From NCBI RefSeq assembly GCF_029962835.1, contig NC_080590.1, forward strand, positions 59,022,001 to 59,086,000: DNA of 64,000 nucleotides. Direction: 5' to 3'. The position numbers and the translations under genes were made by a program. Positions 32,644 through 46,662 of this stretch are shown here, piece after piece. Position 1 is the first letter of the stretch, and every line of letters starts with the position of its first letter. Under the pieces are notes generated by a model, which had not been told where the DNA came from, searched no databases, and saw nothing but the letters and a program-made list of their open reading frames with translations. Origin of the DNA: Magnolia sinica (Eukaryota > Streptophyta > Magnoliopsida > Magnoliales > Magnoliaceae).

Positions 32644-35600
32644 TAGCACACTTAGTGGGACTACAAACTACTTGGTTGCCATAAATATACATTGTGTATC
32701 AGTCATGCAACAATTTTAACTGAAGTGTCAACATTTTTGGCACGCCCAATAGGACAAGATAAAAAAATTTGTCATCATCAATATTTCTTTTGCATCGATT
32801 GTGCAAAAAGAACACTGTTGACACAAGTATATTTGTCAATATAGTAATTTCTTATAATCATGAGCTGAAGAGGTGGTCGTAATACTTCAACAGTCGTTGT
32901 TGCAGCTAACGAACCATCTACTCATGAAGAGGAGTTGCGAGTTTAACAAGTGCTTGAACAAAAAAATCCACTGCCTAGTTCAGTGTATGTTCCATCAAAT
33001 CCAGATAGACTATTGAGATCTTAGGTTGAACCTCTTAAGATTATATCAATCGAGATAGTTGATATGCAAATGGGAATTCAACACATTGCAGAGTTGTCAT
33101 GAGTTCAGGCTAAATACTCACGAGTCCAGGCTGAACACTCACGAGTCCAAGCCGAGGCCTTTAATAGGTGGATGTTCGGCCACATTAAGAGAATGAATTG
33201 GTTGATGGCTTTGTTCGCTGAAAGAGAACATGTTATACTTCAGCAACGGGCCGATGCATGCTCTATAGAGGCTTGGGCACCTGTGCCACCAGTCCAGCTA
33301 GTGCCACAGACACTTCCTTTCTAGTGACACCACCTATTCATATCCTTAGTCCAATTCTAAATGTGTGAAAATCACCGATACCGGTAGATTTCAGACTACC
33401 TGAACGTATTCCTATCTAGGATATGCAAAATTCACCACCAACGGTATATTTCAGGCATCCTAAACGTGAGAATAAGAACGTAATTCAAGAAATCATGAAT
33501 TAAGGGATGCTTGGTGAGAAACTTTTTCGTATAAATCAACCATATAATGAATAACACTATTAGGATGGTTCAGAAGTACCTCCAGTTGTTACACAACAAT
33601 ACTGGGAGTGTAATTAAATTGTTCAACTAGTTCAGGAAGTAGCAAGTCAAGTTCTCAACCAAACTACTACTCCAGTTTATCATAAGCATTAGATCGATCA
33701 ATAATATTCATTACTAAGGAACTATCAACCTAACTTTACACTATTTACAAATATTATGGGTCAATTGACCGTAGAATACATAGGTCAGTTTACCATACAA
33801 TGTGGAGAATTGACTAATAATAGGTATTATAAATTACAACTATTTATTCATTTAATCACTATGGAATCTTTTACTTGGTATTCTAATTTACTACCAAATT
33901 CCATACAAAATCGATAAGAGATAGAAGAAAATTTCTATGCTCATTTCTTTTATAGGGACAAAAATTTCAATGGCCTATCTTGCTCATTTTCGATAGTTGT
34001 CAGGAAAATTGATTAAAAATTATATTTCTCAGTTTAAGATAGTAAAAAATCGATGCAAGATAGTCACAACTAAAGGGTAATTTGTTCAGTTAGCTCAAGA
34101 TGGACTAGAATTCAAACTTCGAAAGAAGTTTATCAGGACAGAATTCACATAACTTTATGACTTGAGCAGGAAGGTGTCTCTCTATGAGGCCATGCTTCAA
34201 GAGTCATTGAGACAAAAGAATTCATCAGTATGAGTATATTATTATGATCAAAATTGTGATGTTGTAGTGGCTAAAGTAATGGATAAATAACAATTTATGT
34301 GTTCGGCCCTACTTAAAGCAAAAGCAACGACATCATCTTATCAAAAAGTTTAAAGGACGTACACCTTTGATATTTCTCATGTTAACGAAATCTTCGACCT
34401 TATGTTAGCTAATAAATTTATCAAATTAATTCTGTTAATCATAAGATTCCGACAGCTGAATAGCTGAAGAAAATTAATTACTGCAAATAACATGAGACTC
34501 GGTCACATTCCAATAACAAGTGTATTATTTTAAGGAATGTTATTCAAGATAACATCGATAAAATGTTGTTGAAGTTTCCTGAAAAAGAAAAAGAAGTGAT
34601 CGATACTGGTCTGTATTCATATAATATAGAGATCAATATGGCCATCATTAATCATTAAAGGTTGGTTCAATAATAACAAAAAATAGATCTTTGAGTGAAA
34701 ATAGGTTAACTAAATGAGCAAAATGACAATAAGAGTGTGAGGCTTAAGTCTACAGTTGACCAAACCGAAGCATATTAAAGAAAAATAATGTCAAATTATT
34801 AACACCTTTGTGAGAAACATGATAGTTTGACTCAATCAAATGAGAGATTTTATCTATCGAAGTATTAAGAAAGATAATTGATCAACTAAAACTATGAGAA
34901 AGAAAATGTCTTTTACCCACAGAAGGGAAAGCATGTCAGTGATCACCCTTGGTCTATTCATGTGCCAAGGATGGTTAAACCTCGGCTCAGTCAAGAAGGT
35001 ATTTGGGAAAGGTTGAGTCATCCGAATTTCCTAGTGATACCAGAGGGAATGACTTGTACTAAAAAATGACGTTGACAAAGGCAATACGCAACAAAGAGAA
35101 GGTAGTTAGTCGTTGTTTGGGATTAACCTTAGATGTACCCGCCAACCTAATTAGAGTTGGTGAAGCCAAAGTCAGAAGGAGAAAACATAGATATTAGCCA
35201 ATATGACTGAACTTCTTATGGCCCATGATTCAGTAAAAAATCAGAATCATGACAAGGCATGAATGGATATGGAAGAGTCAACCAAACTGTATGTGGGACA
35301 TAACTCGGTCAAAAATTGCAATTACGATAAGGCATTAATGAACATGGAAGGATCAGCCGAATATTTAAGTGTCGAAGAGTTCTTAGAAAATCTTCTGATT
35401 GAAGAATTGCTTGCTAAAAGTAAGGGCATTAGAATCATCCTCTTATAAGCTAGATAGAAGAGCCATCAATGATGTTGTACATGAAATGGATAATCAACCA
35501 AAATCGAAAATACTTGGCGGGCAATGTCCGATTTCAATCATACAATTTATCTCATTTTCACAAATTATATTGGATTGTAATATGGTGTTGATACTACCAT

Positions 35601-36640
35601 TAAGTTTTCAGGCTAAATCGTCTCAACTAAGCACAATGGAAGAAAATGTGGAAGAGTTAAGCCTTCCAATAATCATACAACATGGATCCTTTGATTTCGA
35701 TAAGTAAGCCAAAAAGTTTCAACCATGATGATCGAACTAAGGTTCCCTTCTAAGAAAATAATTATTGAAATGTTGATTCTCATAATAACCTAACACTTGA
35801 AACCATTGTATATTTTCGTTCACCTGGAAGGGTGTCTGACTACTTGGGTTCTGATCGATAATGGAGCTGCTGTCAATATTCTTCTAGCCAGAATGATGGC
35901 TAAACTAGGAAAGATTCAAGATGATCTTATCCCGACTAAGGTTACAATGAGTAATTTTGCCAGAAGAATAACGTAAACACATGGAGTTTTACTGATCAAA
36001 TTAATAATGAGAACTAAGAAGGTCTTGACCACTTTATTTGTCGTCAATACTTCATCAAATTATAATGTTTTGCTTAGATAAGATTGAATTCATTTGTTCT
36101 TTTGCATTTCATCACACTACACCAATTTGTGATTTTTTAGAATCAAGACAGAGTAGACTTGGTTTCGGCAGACAATAAAACGTTCTTAGCTATGTCTAAT
36201 GCAAATAAGACTTATTTCTATGTAAATGAGATTAGATCAATACAATTTACAAGGTAAGACAAGAATGGTAAACCAATTGAAATTGATGTCAAATACAACC
36301 CTAATAATGTTGTATAGGATATTCTATTATGATTCGATTAAGCGAAGAGTTGTTGAAGACTATAATTTCTTTTCATGCGACTATAAGGTGTACGATTGAA
36401 GAAATCTCATGATGATTCGATTGTTGATTAATGTCGAGTTCACAGTCAGCATGCGATAACTCGAGGAGAGTTTGCAAAATCATGATAATTAATGTTTTGT
36501 TGATATAGCCGACATAGCTATACTTGTTAATAAGGAAATTGAAGATCGTATTGAAATGAAGGATTTGAAACTAGCTCCATAGAAATTGAAGGATTCTCAA
36601 GCTCAGGTTAAAGAGGGAGGTTAAGTGTGACTCCCTACGT
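32644..36640 (+). pseudogene. Ty3/gypsy internal region, gag-protease part, degenerate
   Basis: Primer-binding-site-like sequence (32644 and again at 32738-32755) is followed by gag-related DNA. The capsid block TWYSNLLPNSIQN is at about 33872-33915. A zinc-binding region is not clear. A protease-like stretch with LIDNGAAVNILLARMM, then TKVTMSNFA and TTLFVVNTSSNYNVLL, lies at about 35850-36080. Stops occur every few dozen codons. No reverse transcriptase, RNase H or integrase was found, and similarity ends near 36640, so the element is truncated and inactive. Confidence 0.75.
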
Positions 36641-38356
36641 GCAGTGTCTATGGAACAGGTCGGATAGACTTAGCGGGTTACATGGGAATTTAGGGTTTGG
36701 TTAAACGAGTTTTGGTACAGGCTAGGCTATCTATGTATAGGGTCCTAGAACTAAGGATCCAATAATTCGGGTCCCACAGTCGATACCGGAGAATTTAGTT
36801 GATTGTTATGGGACACGGTTGGCTCACTTGAGACCTATCAGGGTTCCAGGGTTTGAGTTCGCTCGGAGTTTCCTAGTCATTTGATCTCATCGGTTCAATT
36901 ACAAACAAAGTCCCTAAAGGTCAAGGTTCCGTCGATTCCTTAGATTTTTCATCCTAAGCATGTGCAAATGCTCGAGTGAGCTTGTACTAAATTAGATATA
37001 TCTATTGGTGATGACAAAAGACGTTCAATACTCGAGTATTAGAGGGCCAAGGCATTACAAAAACTTATTAATATTAATAATAATAATATTATTATTATCA
37101 CCATCGTTGTTATTGTTGTTGTTGTTGTTATTCAATCTAATTCCTCAACTGCCAAGCCAGTGTAATGTTGTAAAACCAGTCCGAATTAAGTAAGTTAGAA
37201 TAAGGTAGTTAGACACCCTATGTCATGATCATATCGTCATACCTTAAAAGATTTCTAGGTCTCGAATGGATGGCTAGCTGGGCTATCTTGTCATATGCCT
37301 AGAAATTTTGCTTGGCCATCTTGCCATGAAGTTAGACCAAGGAACGAACAAGTCGTCGTTTAACTACAATTGCCTTATCATGTAGCTTAGTCGAGTGACG
37401 AACAAATGGTCATTCCAACCTTGCCCAGATAATCATGATCTAAGCAACAAACAGATAATAGTTTCCATGACTATCCTACCATGAAGTGAGGACATGAAGC
37501 AACAAACATGCTGTCACTCACCGATCTTTTTCGTCACAAAGAAATGTGGTTGAGTACTGAATGGTTGATCATCTAAATAATAATTGACTTGCCCACAAAG
37601 CTCAATTGTGTTGGATAACGAATAGACTATATATTTTTTTAACGACTATCTCGCCATGAAACATCGATGTATGATAAATAAATTGTCGTAGATCCATCTA
37701 TCATTGGTCATTTAGGTACAGAAACCTAGCCATGCGCGACAAATAGATAGTTGCTACAATGACTATCCAATCATGAAGCATGCTACATAAGAACAAATGT
37801 CCACTCTTTTTACATGAAGAATAGACGTCCACTCCTTCCTACAAACCACAATTGTCCTACATAGTGAAGCATAGTTCACAACGAACAGATTGCCAATTCC
37901 AATGACCATCCAGTTATAAAGTTAGTTGAGCAGTCGATTCATCTTTCATACTCGAAAACCTTTAGGCTAGAAAAATTATCATTAATTTTCTTTTTTCTTC
38001 TTTTTTATTTTTCTTATTATTATTATTATTTAACTTTTTCAGCTGAGCGTAATTAAAACTAATTTATTTAATTAATCAATTTTACCCTCTTTTTTTTTTT
38101 TTGTTATATTATTCCATTATTAAATGGTATAAAACAAATCACATGTTTATTTAAAAATAAAGTACTTGCTGCATAGATAAAAAGAACTAATTAGAATAAC
38201 AAACTTTTCCGATCACAAATTACTTAATTTTGCTTGATTGGTGGTTGAGTCAGGCAAATCTTTAGAGATTCGTCCTTAAGCTGATTATTTTAATACCCAG
38301 GCACAGAAGGCTCACAAGGGGTTTAGTTCGAATTAAGCCGGGCCACTATTGACTTA
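36641..38356. other. Non-coding, possible gypsy LTR remnants
   Basis: TGTGACTCCCTACGTGCAG at about 36627 looks like an LTR start, but no matching end was found. A TAA/TTG microsatellite lies at 37067-37131. From 37250 to 37920, degenerate units with GACTATCC..CCATGAAG and ACGAACA words recur about every 60-90 bp. No gene is seen. Confidence 0.4.
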
Positions 38357-39030
38357 GGGGGTGCTTGTTTTCCTATTTACCACCGTAAATGGTGGTAAAT
38401 ACGTAATAATCATCATTTCATCCTTTTAAAAATAGTAAATCCTCCTCCAATTGCATCTTCATTTTTGGGTTGCTTTTTTTAAAAACTGACAAGCATGTGT
38501 GGATGAAATCCATGGCTCTTGTCGTGATGTATGTGTCCAATCCACACCATTCATCCATTTTATCATATCATTTTAGGGTACGAACTAAAAAATTTAAGTA
38601 GATTATAAGTTTAAATGGACCCCGCAACAAGAAAGGGGATAAAGATGTCCATTGTTGAAAGGGAGATCATATGTAGGTCTAGTAGTAATGTGTATTTGTG
38701 ATCCAACCTATTAATATGGTCACACAAACATGGATGGCGGAGAACACAAATATCAGCTTGATCTAAAACTTCTATGGCCTGAGAGAAGTTTTCAATGGTA
38801 TTCGTTTAATTCCCCTGTTTCTAGTGATGTGGTCCACTTGCACTTTTGATGTACCTTAATTTTGGATCCATTGTTAAAATGAGCCATTACAACGAATGGA
38901 TGACATGGATCAAACACATACATCAGGGTGGGCCTTCTTTTTTTTTTAAAAAAAATAATAAATTTCCACCTCGATATCCCTATCAAATCAACCAAGTGTG
39001 AATGTGTTAAGTAGTAAATCAAACACCCCC
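38357..39030. mobile_element. Foldback MITE, GGGGGTGTTTG ends, 674 bp
   Basis: The left end GGGGGTGCTTGTTTTCCTA and the reverse complement of the right end GGGGGTGTTTGATTTACTA match. Inside, GTCGTGATGTATGTG with CCACACCATTCATCC opposes GGATGACATGGATC with CATACATCAGGGTGG. It therefore has the common interior of this family with different termini. Confidence 0.7.
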
Positions 39031-40141
39031 TGCCATTCCTGACACACAGACATGCATAACAAGTACAGCCAATTTGAAACCAACACATTCCAATCATTCA
39101 TTGTGGTGGGGCCCACCTGATTTGAGTGGTGTGTGCAGATATTTTGCAGAGAGAGATAAAGTCAAGGTACTGTCCACTTGATGGACACAGTAGATAAAGT
39201 CAAGGTACATGCACAACAAAACATGGGCTCACAATTCAAAGAGACATGGGCTCACAATTCATAGAGTTCTGTATCCAACAGGTACAAGATAAGGCTAATT
39301 TATACTTTCTGATTAGAGAAGACTTGGGATTTTCCCTTCTTTTTTTTTTTTTTCTTTTTTTTAAGCCATCCAAATCCAATAAATGTCCCGCCAAACCAAT
39401 GGTCAATAATCAATTAAGAAAGATCAAAACTGGGACCCATAATTTGAATGATCTATTTTAAATCTGGATTATGCCACTGCCACATATGCAATCTACTTAA
39501 TGTCTGAATTGCCTGTGTAGCATCCATCCCACTTCCAGAGTATCAAAATCTATTTTGCAACCGCCTAGAGCGAAATTCCCTCGCCTGTTTTGACGAAGAG
39601 CTTTCTCCTGCCACGTGCCCCATCCACTGGTCACATATACTTCTTCCACAGCCAACACCACATTCTCAAAATCGCCAGTCAAGGTCCCGGGATTTTAGAA
39701 CTGACTGGGCCGCCCGTTTGTATCTGTGTATATGTAAAAGGTATCGAAGTGGAATTATTAGCCCATTTTACTTATTTACAGGGAATTTACATAGGATATG
39801 AAAAATCAAACAGGCCCAAAATTTCTAAAAGCACTTGATGGGCCCACCTGAGTTTTGGAATGGCTTGATCCTTCATTCAAGCGAGACACAATGAATGGGT
39901 TGGATGTCTGATCCTCATCTTTGGGCCCCATAAACAATTAATAAGGTTTCAGTGAGTAGGCATCCACTCTCACCTGTTGTCTGTATTGTGGCCCACCTAA
40001 GTAATGGATTAGCCTGATTTTTAGGGCCATGGACCACCATGGAAAGGTGCATCTGATTGATGGGATAGATGACCCACATATAAGGGTGGGCCCCACAGCT
40101 CGAATTCATGGGCAGGTCGACCTCATAGGGAAGAGGATTTC
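39031..40141. other. Non-coding intergenic stretch
   Basis: It contains a short direct repeat (GACACAGTAGATAAAGTCAAGG region, 39155-39210), a T-rich run at 39340-39362 and scattered GTGGGCCC words. No reading frame is recognisable. Confidence 0.5.
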
Positions 40142-40530
40142 GGTTCCGGCGCTAAGAACGATGGTGTAGCCCACCGTGATGTTTGTGAGAAATCCATCCT
40201 GTCCATCCGTTATGCGAGATCATTTTAAGATTGAACCGGATCCAAGAGTCAAATGGGCCACACAATAGGAAAAACTGGGGGAAGAAATTCCTACCATTGA
40301 AACCTTCATGGGCTCCACCTTGATTTTTATGACATCCATACGGTTTTTAAGGTCATATTCCCACTGGGAAGAACTGAAAACAACTACCGAATGTTTCAAC
40401 GGTGGTTGCTGAATCCCCAGTTTTTCCTTTCATGTCGCACTCGAGTCTTTCCTAAGGAGCTCGAAAAACGGACGTGGATTTATAACAAAAATCACGGTGG
40501 GCCCTACCTTGGTTCCCAGCGCAGGAACTT
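40142..40530. mobile_element. Foldback MITE, GTTCC-GCGCT ends
   Basis: The left end GTTCCGGCGCTAAGAAC and the reverse complement of the right end GTTCCTGCGCTGGGAAC match. GTAGCCCACCGTGATG opposes CACGGTGGGCCCTAC, and TTGTGAGAAATCC opposes GGATTTATAACAA, so the 389 bp are a foldback unit. Confidence 0.7.
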
Positions 40531-41340
40531 CTTACCAAAGACTTTCAAATCCGCGTCCACCTCTTAGTACTTTTTTCCCTTATATGCATGTGTAAGTTAT
40601 ATGCACCCCAGCCCACACTCAAAAAGATGTGGGGCCCTAAACAGATGACTGCCCATGATTTCTGGCCAATCCATCCCACGAGTCTGTCCTGCATTTACCC
40701 CTAAAATCCAGCCAGGGAACACTCACGGCTTTCCTTTTTCCACACCCAAACCTAATCGCCTGTTCTTCCAAAATTCCAAAGACAACCCAATAGAAAATGA
40801 GCCATAGCAACAAAAATAAAAAAGAGCAAATATTCTATGGCCCATCCACGACAGTTAGGGCAAATTTGGACGCAGGGTTTTAAGCCTGCATTTTTGGTCT
40901 ACATGACTATTACTCCCGCAATTGGATGGTGAAACCGGGTTTGCAAAGTGTATCCAAACACCACATCTGAAAAACGTTGGTTTTACTTAAAAGGGGATTT
41001 GAAGCCTCAAACTCCTCTTTGGAGGGCGCCTCCAAACAGCCTTACTGTGTGATAGGGAGCTTGAAAGATCAACCATCATCAAAGTGGTAAAAACTAATTC
41101 TACATGTCCCAAAATCAAATGCAATCCAACTAATTTAAAATTAAAGTATGGGTGGGAGAAACAACCAGTAAATAGCATTTCCTCGTATTCAATTGGGTGG
41201 AAGTAACAGATGGAGCAAGGCGCTCAAAACCAAAAAAAGAACAGAAGAAAAAAAAAGATTGCCTGAGAAGGCAGCAAAAATCTATGTATTAAAAACCACA
41301 CTCGACTAAACACAAGCACCACCTTATTAGATAGAGATCA
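40531..41340. other. Region between a MITE and the methionine synthase 3' end
   Basis: No gene. The portion up to about 41320 is likely intergenic, and the methionine synthase 3' untranslated region probably reaches to around 41300. No element ends are visible. Confidence 0.45.
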
Positions 41341-41406
41341 CGAAACGTAATTTCATTTTGAATAAAACTCTTCGTTTTGGAAAGAGAACCGAAATGGGTT
41401 TGGGGA

Positions 41407-41409
<3 letters not shown>

Positions 41410-41454
<45 letters not shown>
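41410..41454. repeat. (CT)n / (GA)n microsatellite abutting a stop codon
   Basis: This is an uninterrupted CT run of about 45 bp on the plus strand. On the gene's strand it reads (GA)n and starts inside the TGA stop of methionine synthase (41456-41454), so the 3' untranslated region opens directly with the repeat. Confidence 0.95.
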
Positions 41455-41458
<4 letters not shown>

Positions 41459-44400
41459 TGGCACTGGCGAGCTGGGTGCGGAGGAGCTTGGCGGCCGAAA
41501 CCATGTTTGTGAGGGCAGGGTTGACCTCAGCATACTTGCGGGTCTTTAGCCCGCAGTCGGGGTTCACCCACAGGATGTTTGTCTCAAGGACCGCAAGCAT
41601 CTTGTTGATGCGGTCAGCAATCTCCTCCGTTGATGGGATACGGGGGGAGTGGATGTCATACACGCCAGGGCCAATGCCGGCACCATACTTCACGCCCTCG
41701 CGGAAGACAGAGAGGAGCTTCTCATCAGAGCGGGAGTTCTCAATGGTGATGACATCAGCATCCATGTCAATGATTGAGTGGATGATGTCGTTGAAGTTAG
41801 AGTAGCACATGTGGGTGTGGATCTGCGCATGAAGACGATGGTGCATTAGCTCTATGAAATTGTTTAAAAAATTGATGCCGTAAAAATGCACAAGGGGATT
41901 TCAAGAACAACATGGTTAACTACCTGGTAAGTAGGGACATTTTACCAATTAGTCACATAAATACAGTTGCAAAATTACCACGCTTGTGAAATAACAGCTA
42001 AGAGCATTGTGAGAACAAATTGTGAAAATGGGATTGTAAATTGCAATCTAGTATGGTAGAATGATATAATGATCTAGAAAAGGCTTCCATTGTAGCAATA
42101 CAGCTGTTGGTGGGGTCACAAAATGTGCATGTGGGCATTCCAAGAATAAATGGTATGGATGGTTTGCAGATACTCTATCTCATGGGCGGAAGAAGGAAAA
42201 GAACCTGGGTAGTGTCTTTGACACCGCAGTTGGTGATCCGGAAGGAGTGGACGGCCCAATCCAAGTAGAATGCTTGTTCAGACTTCCGCAGAGGCAAGCC
42301 CTCTCTCAATGCAGCCTCATCAATTTGGATAACCTGCACAGGGCCCAAAAAGACAAAAGCATGAACTTGAGATTGGTTCTTTCATGAATGTAACTCTTAA
42401 ATCTTAAGATAATAAAAATATTTAAGTATACAAACCTGAATACCAGCAGTTTCAAGATCCTCGACTTCATCCTTGATGGCCAAAGCAATCTGGTAGCAAG
42501 TCTCGAATCTGATCATATTCACCAATCATGTTAAATATATACCACCAAAATCAGTTAAAAAATTAGGACACATGCATGTTAGATTGAGCATTTCCTTGGA
42601 GCCCAACAGACTCCAGACTGGGACCATGTTAGAGCATTTGCTCGGCCCACCTTTCGGTGATTCAAATCATTCAAATGGCAGGACCCATGGTGGATGGGAG
42701 ATGTCCACAAAACTCCAGACGGTGATCCTCACACCACCAATTAGGCCAATGTTAAACATGGAGCATTAGTTGTAATCGTCCATAGACATCAGATGGCCAA
42801 GGTCAATGTAATAGGATAGGTACCAGAGCATGGCTCCTCCCATGTTGTGGCTCACCAGCAGGTAATGTTAACAAGAAGCTGATCTGGGTGGTCCCTGAAG
42901 GCCTGAACAAAACTGCACTGCTCCTTTCGATCACGTTACCTCTAGATGAAAATGGGAAAAACACAGATAGCAGCATGTACACAACCAGGCTTACCTTGGT
43001 TGATCATTTCTAACAAACGACCAATTGAGGATAGTGACTGGACCCGTCAACATTCCCTTCATGGGGCGAGGGGTCATGCTCTGAGCCATGGAGGACCAGA
43101 ACACAGTCATGGCCTTGGGGCGGCTCACATCACCGTAGATGATGGGTGGCTTGACGCAGCGGGAGCCATAGGATTGCACCCAACCATTGACTGTGAAGGC
43201 AAATCCCTGCAACTGCTCCCCGAAGTACTCAACCATGTCATTCCTCTGCATAAGAAGAATATGTTTAGAAAGGAAAATAAGGCAGCATTCCTATTTTTAT
43301 ACAAATAAGCTGGCAGAATGAGCACACCTCAGGCTCTCCATGGACCAAGACATCAATGTCAAGCTCTTCCTGCAGCTTGACGACCTTGCTGATCTCCTCC
43401 TTGATGGCCTTCACATATTCCTCTTCTGAGATTCTGCAATTCAAGAGCAGGAAATTACAGTATGAACATGGCAGTTATTAAAGAGAACAATCTAAAACTG
43501 ATTTCAACCACAGAGCACCCACTTGTTTGCCTTGTATTCTCGGCGCACTCTCCTAAGATCCATGGTTTGGGGGAATGACCCAATGGTGGTGGTCGGGAGG
43601 ATCGGAAGGTTGAGCTTCTTCTGCTGCGCATCCAACCTGGCGCTGACATTTGTAGCTCGGCGGTGATCAGAGCCCCTCAAAGCAGCAGCCTGAGAACCAA
43701 AATGATGTGTTTGATAAGTAACTGTTTGGTTTATTCTGGACAGGTGACAATGAGACTAAAAGAAACCAGATTCTGCAGAGAACTTACAGCTGTTTGAACT
43801 GCCTCATTGTTCACCCTTGGGGAGGATTTCCTAGAAGCCTGAGCAGCAGCATTGGCTGAGAAGAATGCCTGAAGATGATGACAAATGGTGAGAAACTGAG
43901 ATAATGCAAATGACCTTCATTTTAGACACAAGGGGTTAGTTTGGCTTTCAAACTTCCGATATCAAGTCCAAACTCCAATCTACAAATCGTCCATATATCA
44001 GGGATGGAGTTTTTCATTTACCCAACCAAGTTGAGATCAGAAGCTAAAGACAAATTTCCAAACCAGTTCCAAGTCTTGGAGCCTTACTGCACTCAATGCT
44101 AAAATTTAGCAATGGAGGACCAATGGTTAATAAGACAATATGGCACCTGTGCGCAGGATTCAGCATGCTCATCAGGTGAGCCCTGGTCATCGGATGGGCC
44201 AAACATGCATGCCCAATATGGAGCGTTGGTTAATCTTTATCAACCATCCATTTCAGCATGCATACATGGCCCACCTGATGATTGGGTAATATTTTGGACC
44301 ACAATATTAACAACCCAAAATTCACAAACTTGCCACATTGGCTTGTGTGGAGGTGAGTAGAATTTGTAATCTGACTATCGCGAGTGGCCATCACATTTCT

Positions 44401-46662
44401 CTAGACAGAGAACAACTAGTTCTATAAGATGGGTAATTCTGGGAACGTCTAGTACTTTAAGATAAGAAGATTTCGTAGCACAAGGATGTCAGACATACCA
44501 CATCCTTCTGACCAGCCAATGCCTTCGCCAAGGCATTGACTTCAACTACTTTCTGAGCTGCAAATGCCAGCCATGACTTGATCTCATTGTCCAGCTTGGT
44601 CTCGTTTACCAGATCAACGGCAGTGTGAAGGAGAGAGCACGAGGTAGAGACGACCAGGTGGTCTGTGGAACAAATAGAAAAACAGCAATTAGCCCATTTC
44701 CACGCTGATGGGGATCAAGAAAATGAATGCACGGCCATGTACCTTTCCCCACGATGGCCTCAAGAGCCTGCAAAGTGCTGAGGGAAGCAGCCAAATCATT
44801 GGCCCAAATGTTCCTTCCATCAACAACTCCAGCAAAGAGGAATTTGTTCGATGGGAATCCAGCACTCTTGATCAAGTCAAGGGTCTTGGTTCCACGCACC
44901 AGATCAAATCCAAGCCCAGTGATGCCCTTCAAAGAAGTAACAGTCCTGAAACAGATAAAGAAAATCATGGACTTGATGAGTAAGATACTTCATAGATCAC
45001 TACCTCTGCAAAATGTATGTGATCCATCCTTACTTGTAGGCCTCAGCAGGAACATCAGCAAAGTAGGTTTCAATGACCGCATTGAGGCCAGAAAGACATG
45101 ATTCAAGCTCGGCATAGGCATGAGTGAATGCTTGCAATTGCTGAGCATCGAGATCCATAACAAGTGTGGGCTCATCAAACTGAATCAATGAAGCACCAGC
45201 TGCTTTCAATTCAGCCACGACCTCCCTGCACGTTATTCAACTTCAGATTTTAGAAAATTGGAGATTGGGAGAAACCTAGGAACCTTGAAATTTCATTTGA
45301 GTTTTGAATCCTTACTTATAGACTGGAAGAATACTTCCCAACAACGAGAGAGTAGAGAAGGATTTTTCCACACCCTTTGCAGGTTTCGACAGCAACAAGT
45401 AAGAGACAGGACCAATGAGGACTGGAACAGTGTCAATCCCTAGCTGCATCAGATGTAAAATAAAAGGAGAATGAGCAAAGAAAAATCACACGCATCTAAA
45501 CAAACACAGAAATGCATTACAATGGACTCTGGCTTGACAAGATCACATCAGCAAATAAAGGCACAGGTCCAGCAAATCCCTTAAGTTTCCCATTCATTAA
45601 GGTCTCTCAATCGCATCTTAGTAAGGGAAAAGAATTGTTAACATCATAAATTATCAAATGCCCAGAAAGTTTCTTAACCTCTCTCTAGATTGCTTGTTAA
45701 TATCTTCTTTTTCAAGTGTGTGAATTTAGATGTTGTTCAGGCATAGTGAAACCTTTTACAGGTAGCTGACACCTTTAATTGATCATGTTACACTTCCCAA
45801 CATGAGGGAAAGGTAAACCCACTCAGCTACTAGGGTTTTGCTACAGCCACTATGCATATGTTCTAGTGGGTGCATGTTAAACACCCCTAGCATTTTCAAT
45901 GCACATTTTGGTTTCTCCAATTTATAAAAAAATCAGCTATTTTTCTTGTCTTTCCCTAAACATCTCTAAGGTTGGGCATTGATATCAATTCAATGATTTT
46001 CTTTTTTTCAGTTCCATCTTTTCTTTAATATTTTCTTGTAATAAAGTAACAAAGGTTAAAAAGAATTGAACAACAGGATCACATACCGCCCTTGCCTCCT
46101 TGTATTCATCCACTGCCTTGTGTGAAGCATAGGAGAACTTCATGTCAGGTCCCAACTCGGGCACAATGAAATGGCTGCATCAAATAGTGTAAATATCAAC
46201 CACAAGAAAATGACTGGAAAAAAATTACAAGCAATAGAATTTCATTTATATCAGCTAGAAATAAGTGAAAGTTCAAATAATGCAGCTAGGTTCGGAGAAG
46301 TCAGTGACTTACTAGTTGGTGTCGAACCACTTGGTCATTTCCATAGCTGGCAGAGTGGCGTTCCCCCTAGCCATGGAGAAGTAGACATCGAACCCAATCT
46401 CTCCGCCAGTCCAGCCATATCTGGGAGGAACAGCCCCAAGCATTGCGGTGGTATCAAGAACTTGGTCATAGTACGAGAAGGTGTTGCTAGGAATGTATTT
46501 GATCCCAGCATCGGTCATCTGTTTCCAGATGGATGACCTAAGATCTGCAGAGACTTTCTGCAAATCACCGGCACTGCTCTTCCCATCCCAGAAAGATTCC
46601 AATGCAAACTTGAGCTCTCTCTTTGGCCCCATGCGAGGATATCCAACAATGTGTGATGCCAT
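41454..46662 (-). CDS. METE: Cobalamin-independent methionine synthase (5-methyltetrahydropteroyltriglutamate-homocysteine methyltransferase)
   Basis: The enzyme transfers the methyl group of 5-methyl-tetrahydrofolate polyglutamate to homocysteine to make methionine, the last step of methionine synthesis and part of the SAM cycle. Thirteen exons: 46662-46313, 46174-46087, 45443-45316, 45225-45034, 44945-44743, 44662-44499, 43868-43788, 43689-43523, 43433-43328, 43245-42995, 42508-42436, 42333-42205, 41822-41454. They sum to 2301 nt, encode 766 aa and keep one frame; every intron is GT-AG. Both TIM-barrel halves are complete: [18 protein letters not shown] at the N-terminus, [11 protein letters not shown] opening the second half, and [14 protein letters not shown]. 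The Zn/homocysteine ligands are present: His648 and Cys650 in THMCYS, and Cys734 in NPDCGLK. The length is one residue more than Arabidopsis as I recall it, matching an extra residue in [10 protein letters not shown] see no stop or frameshift, so it is likely functional. No transit peptide is evident, suggesting the cytosolic form. Confidence 0.97.

Noticed and set aside
41377..41805. 142-codon plus-strand ORF
   Set aside because: It is antisense to the last methionine synthase exon, and its start is the CT microsatellite translated as Ser-Leu repeats.
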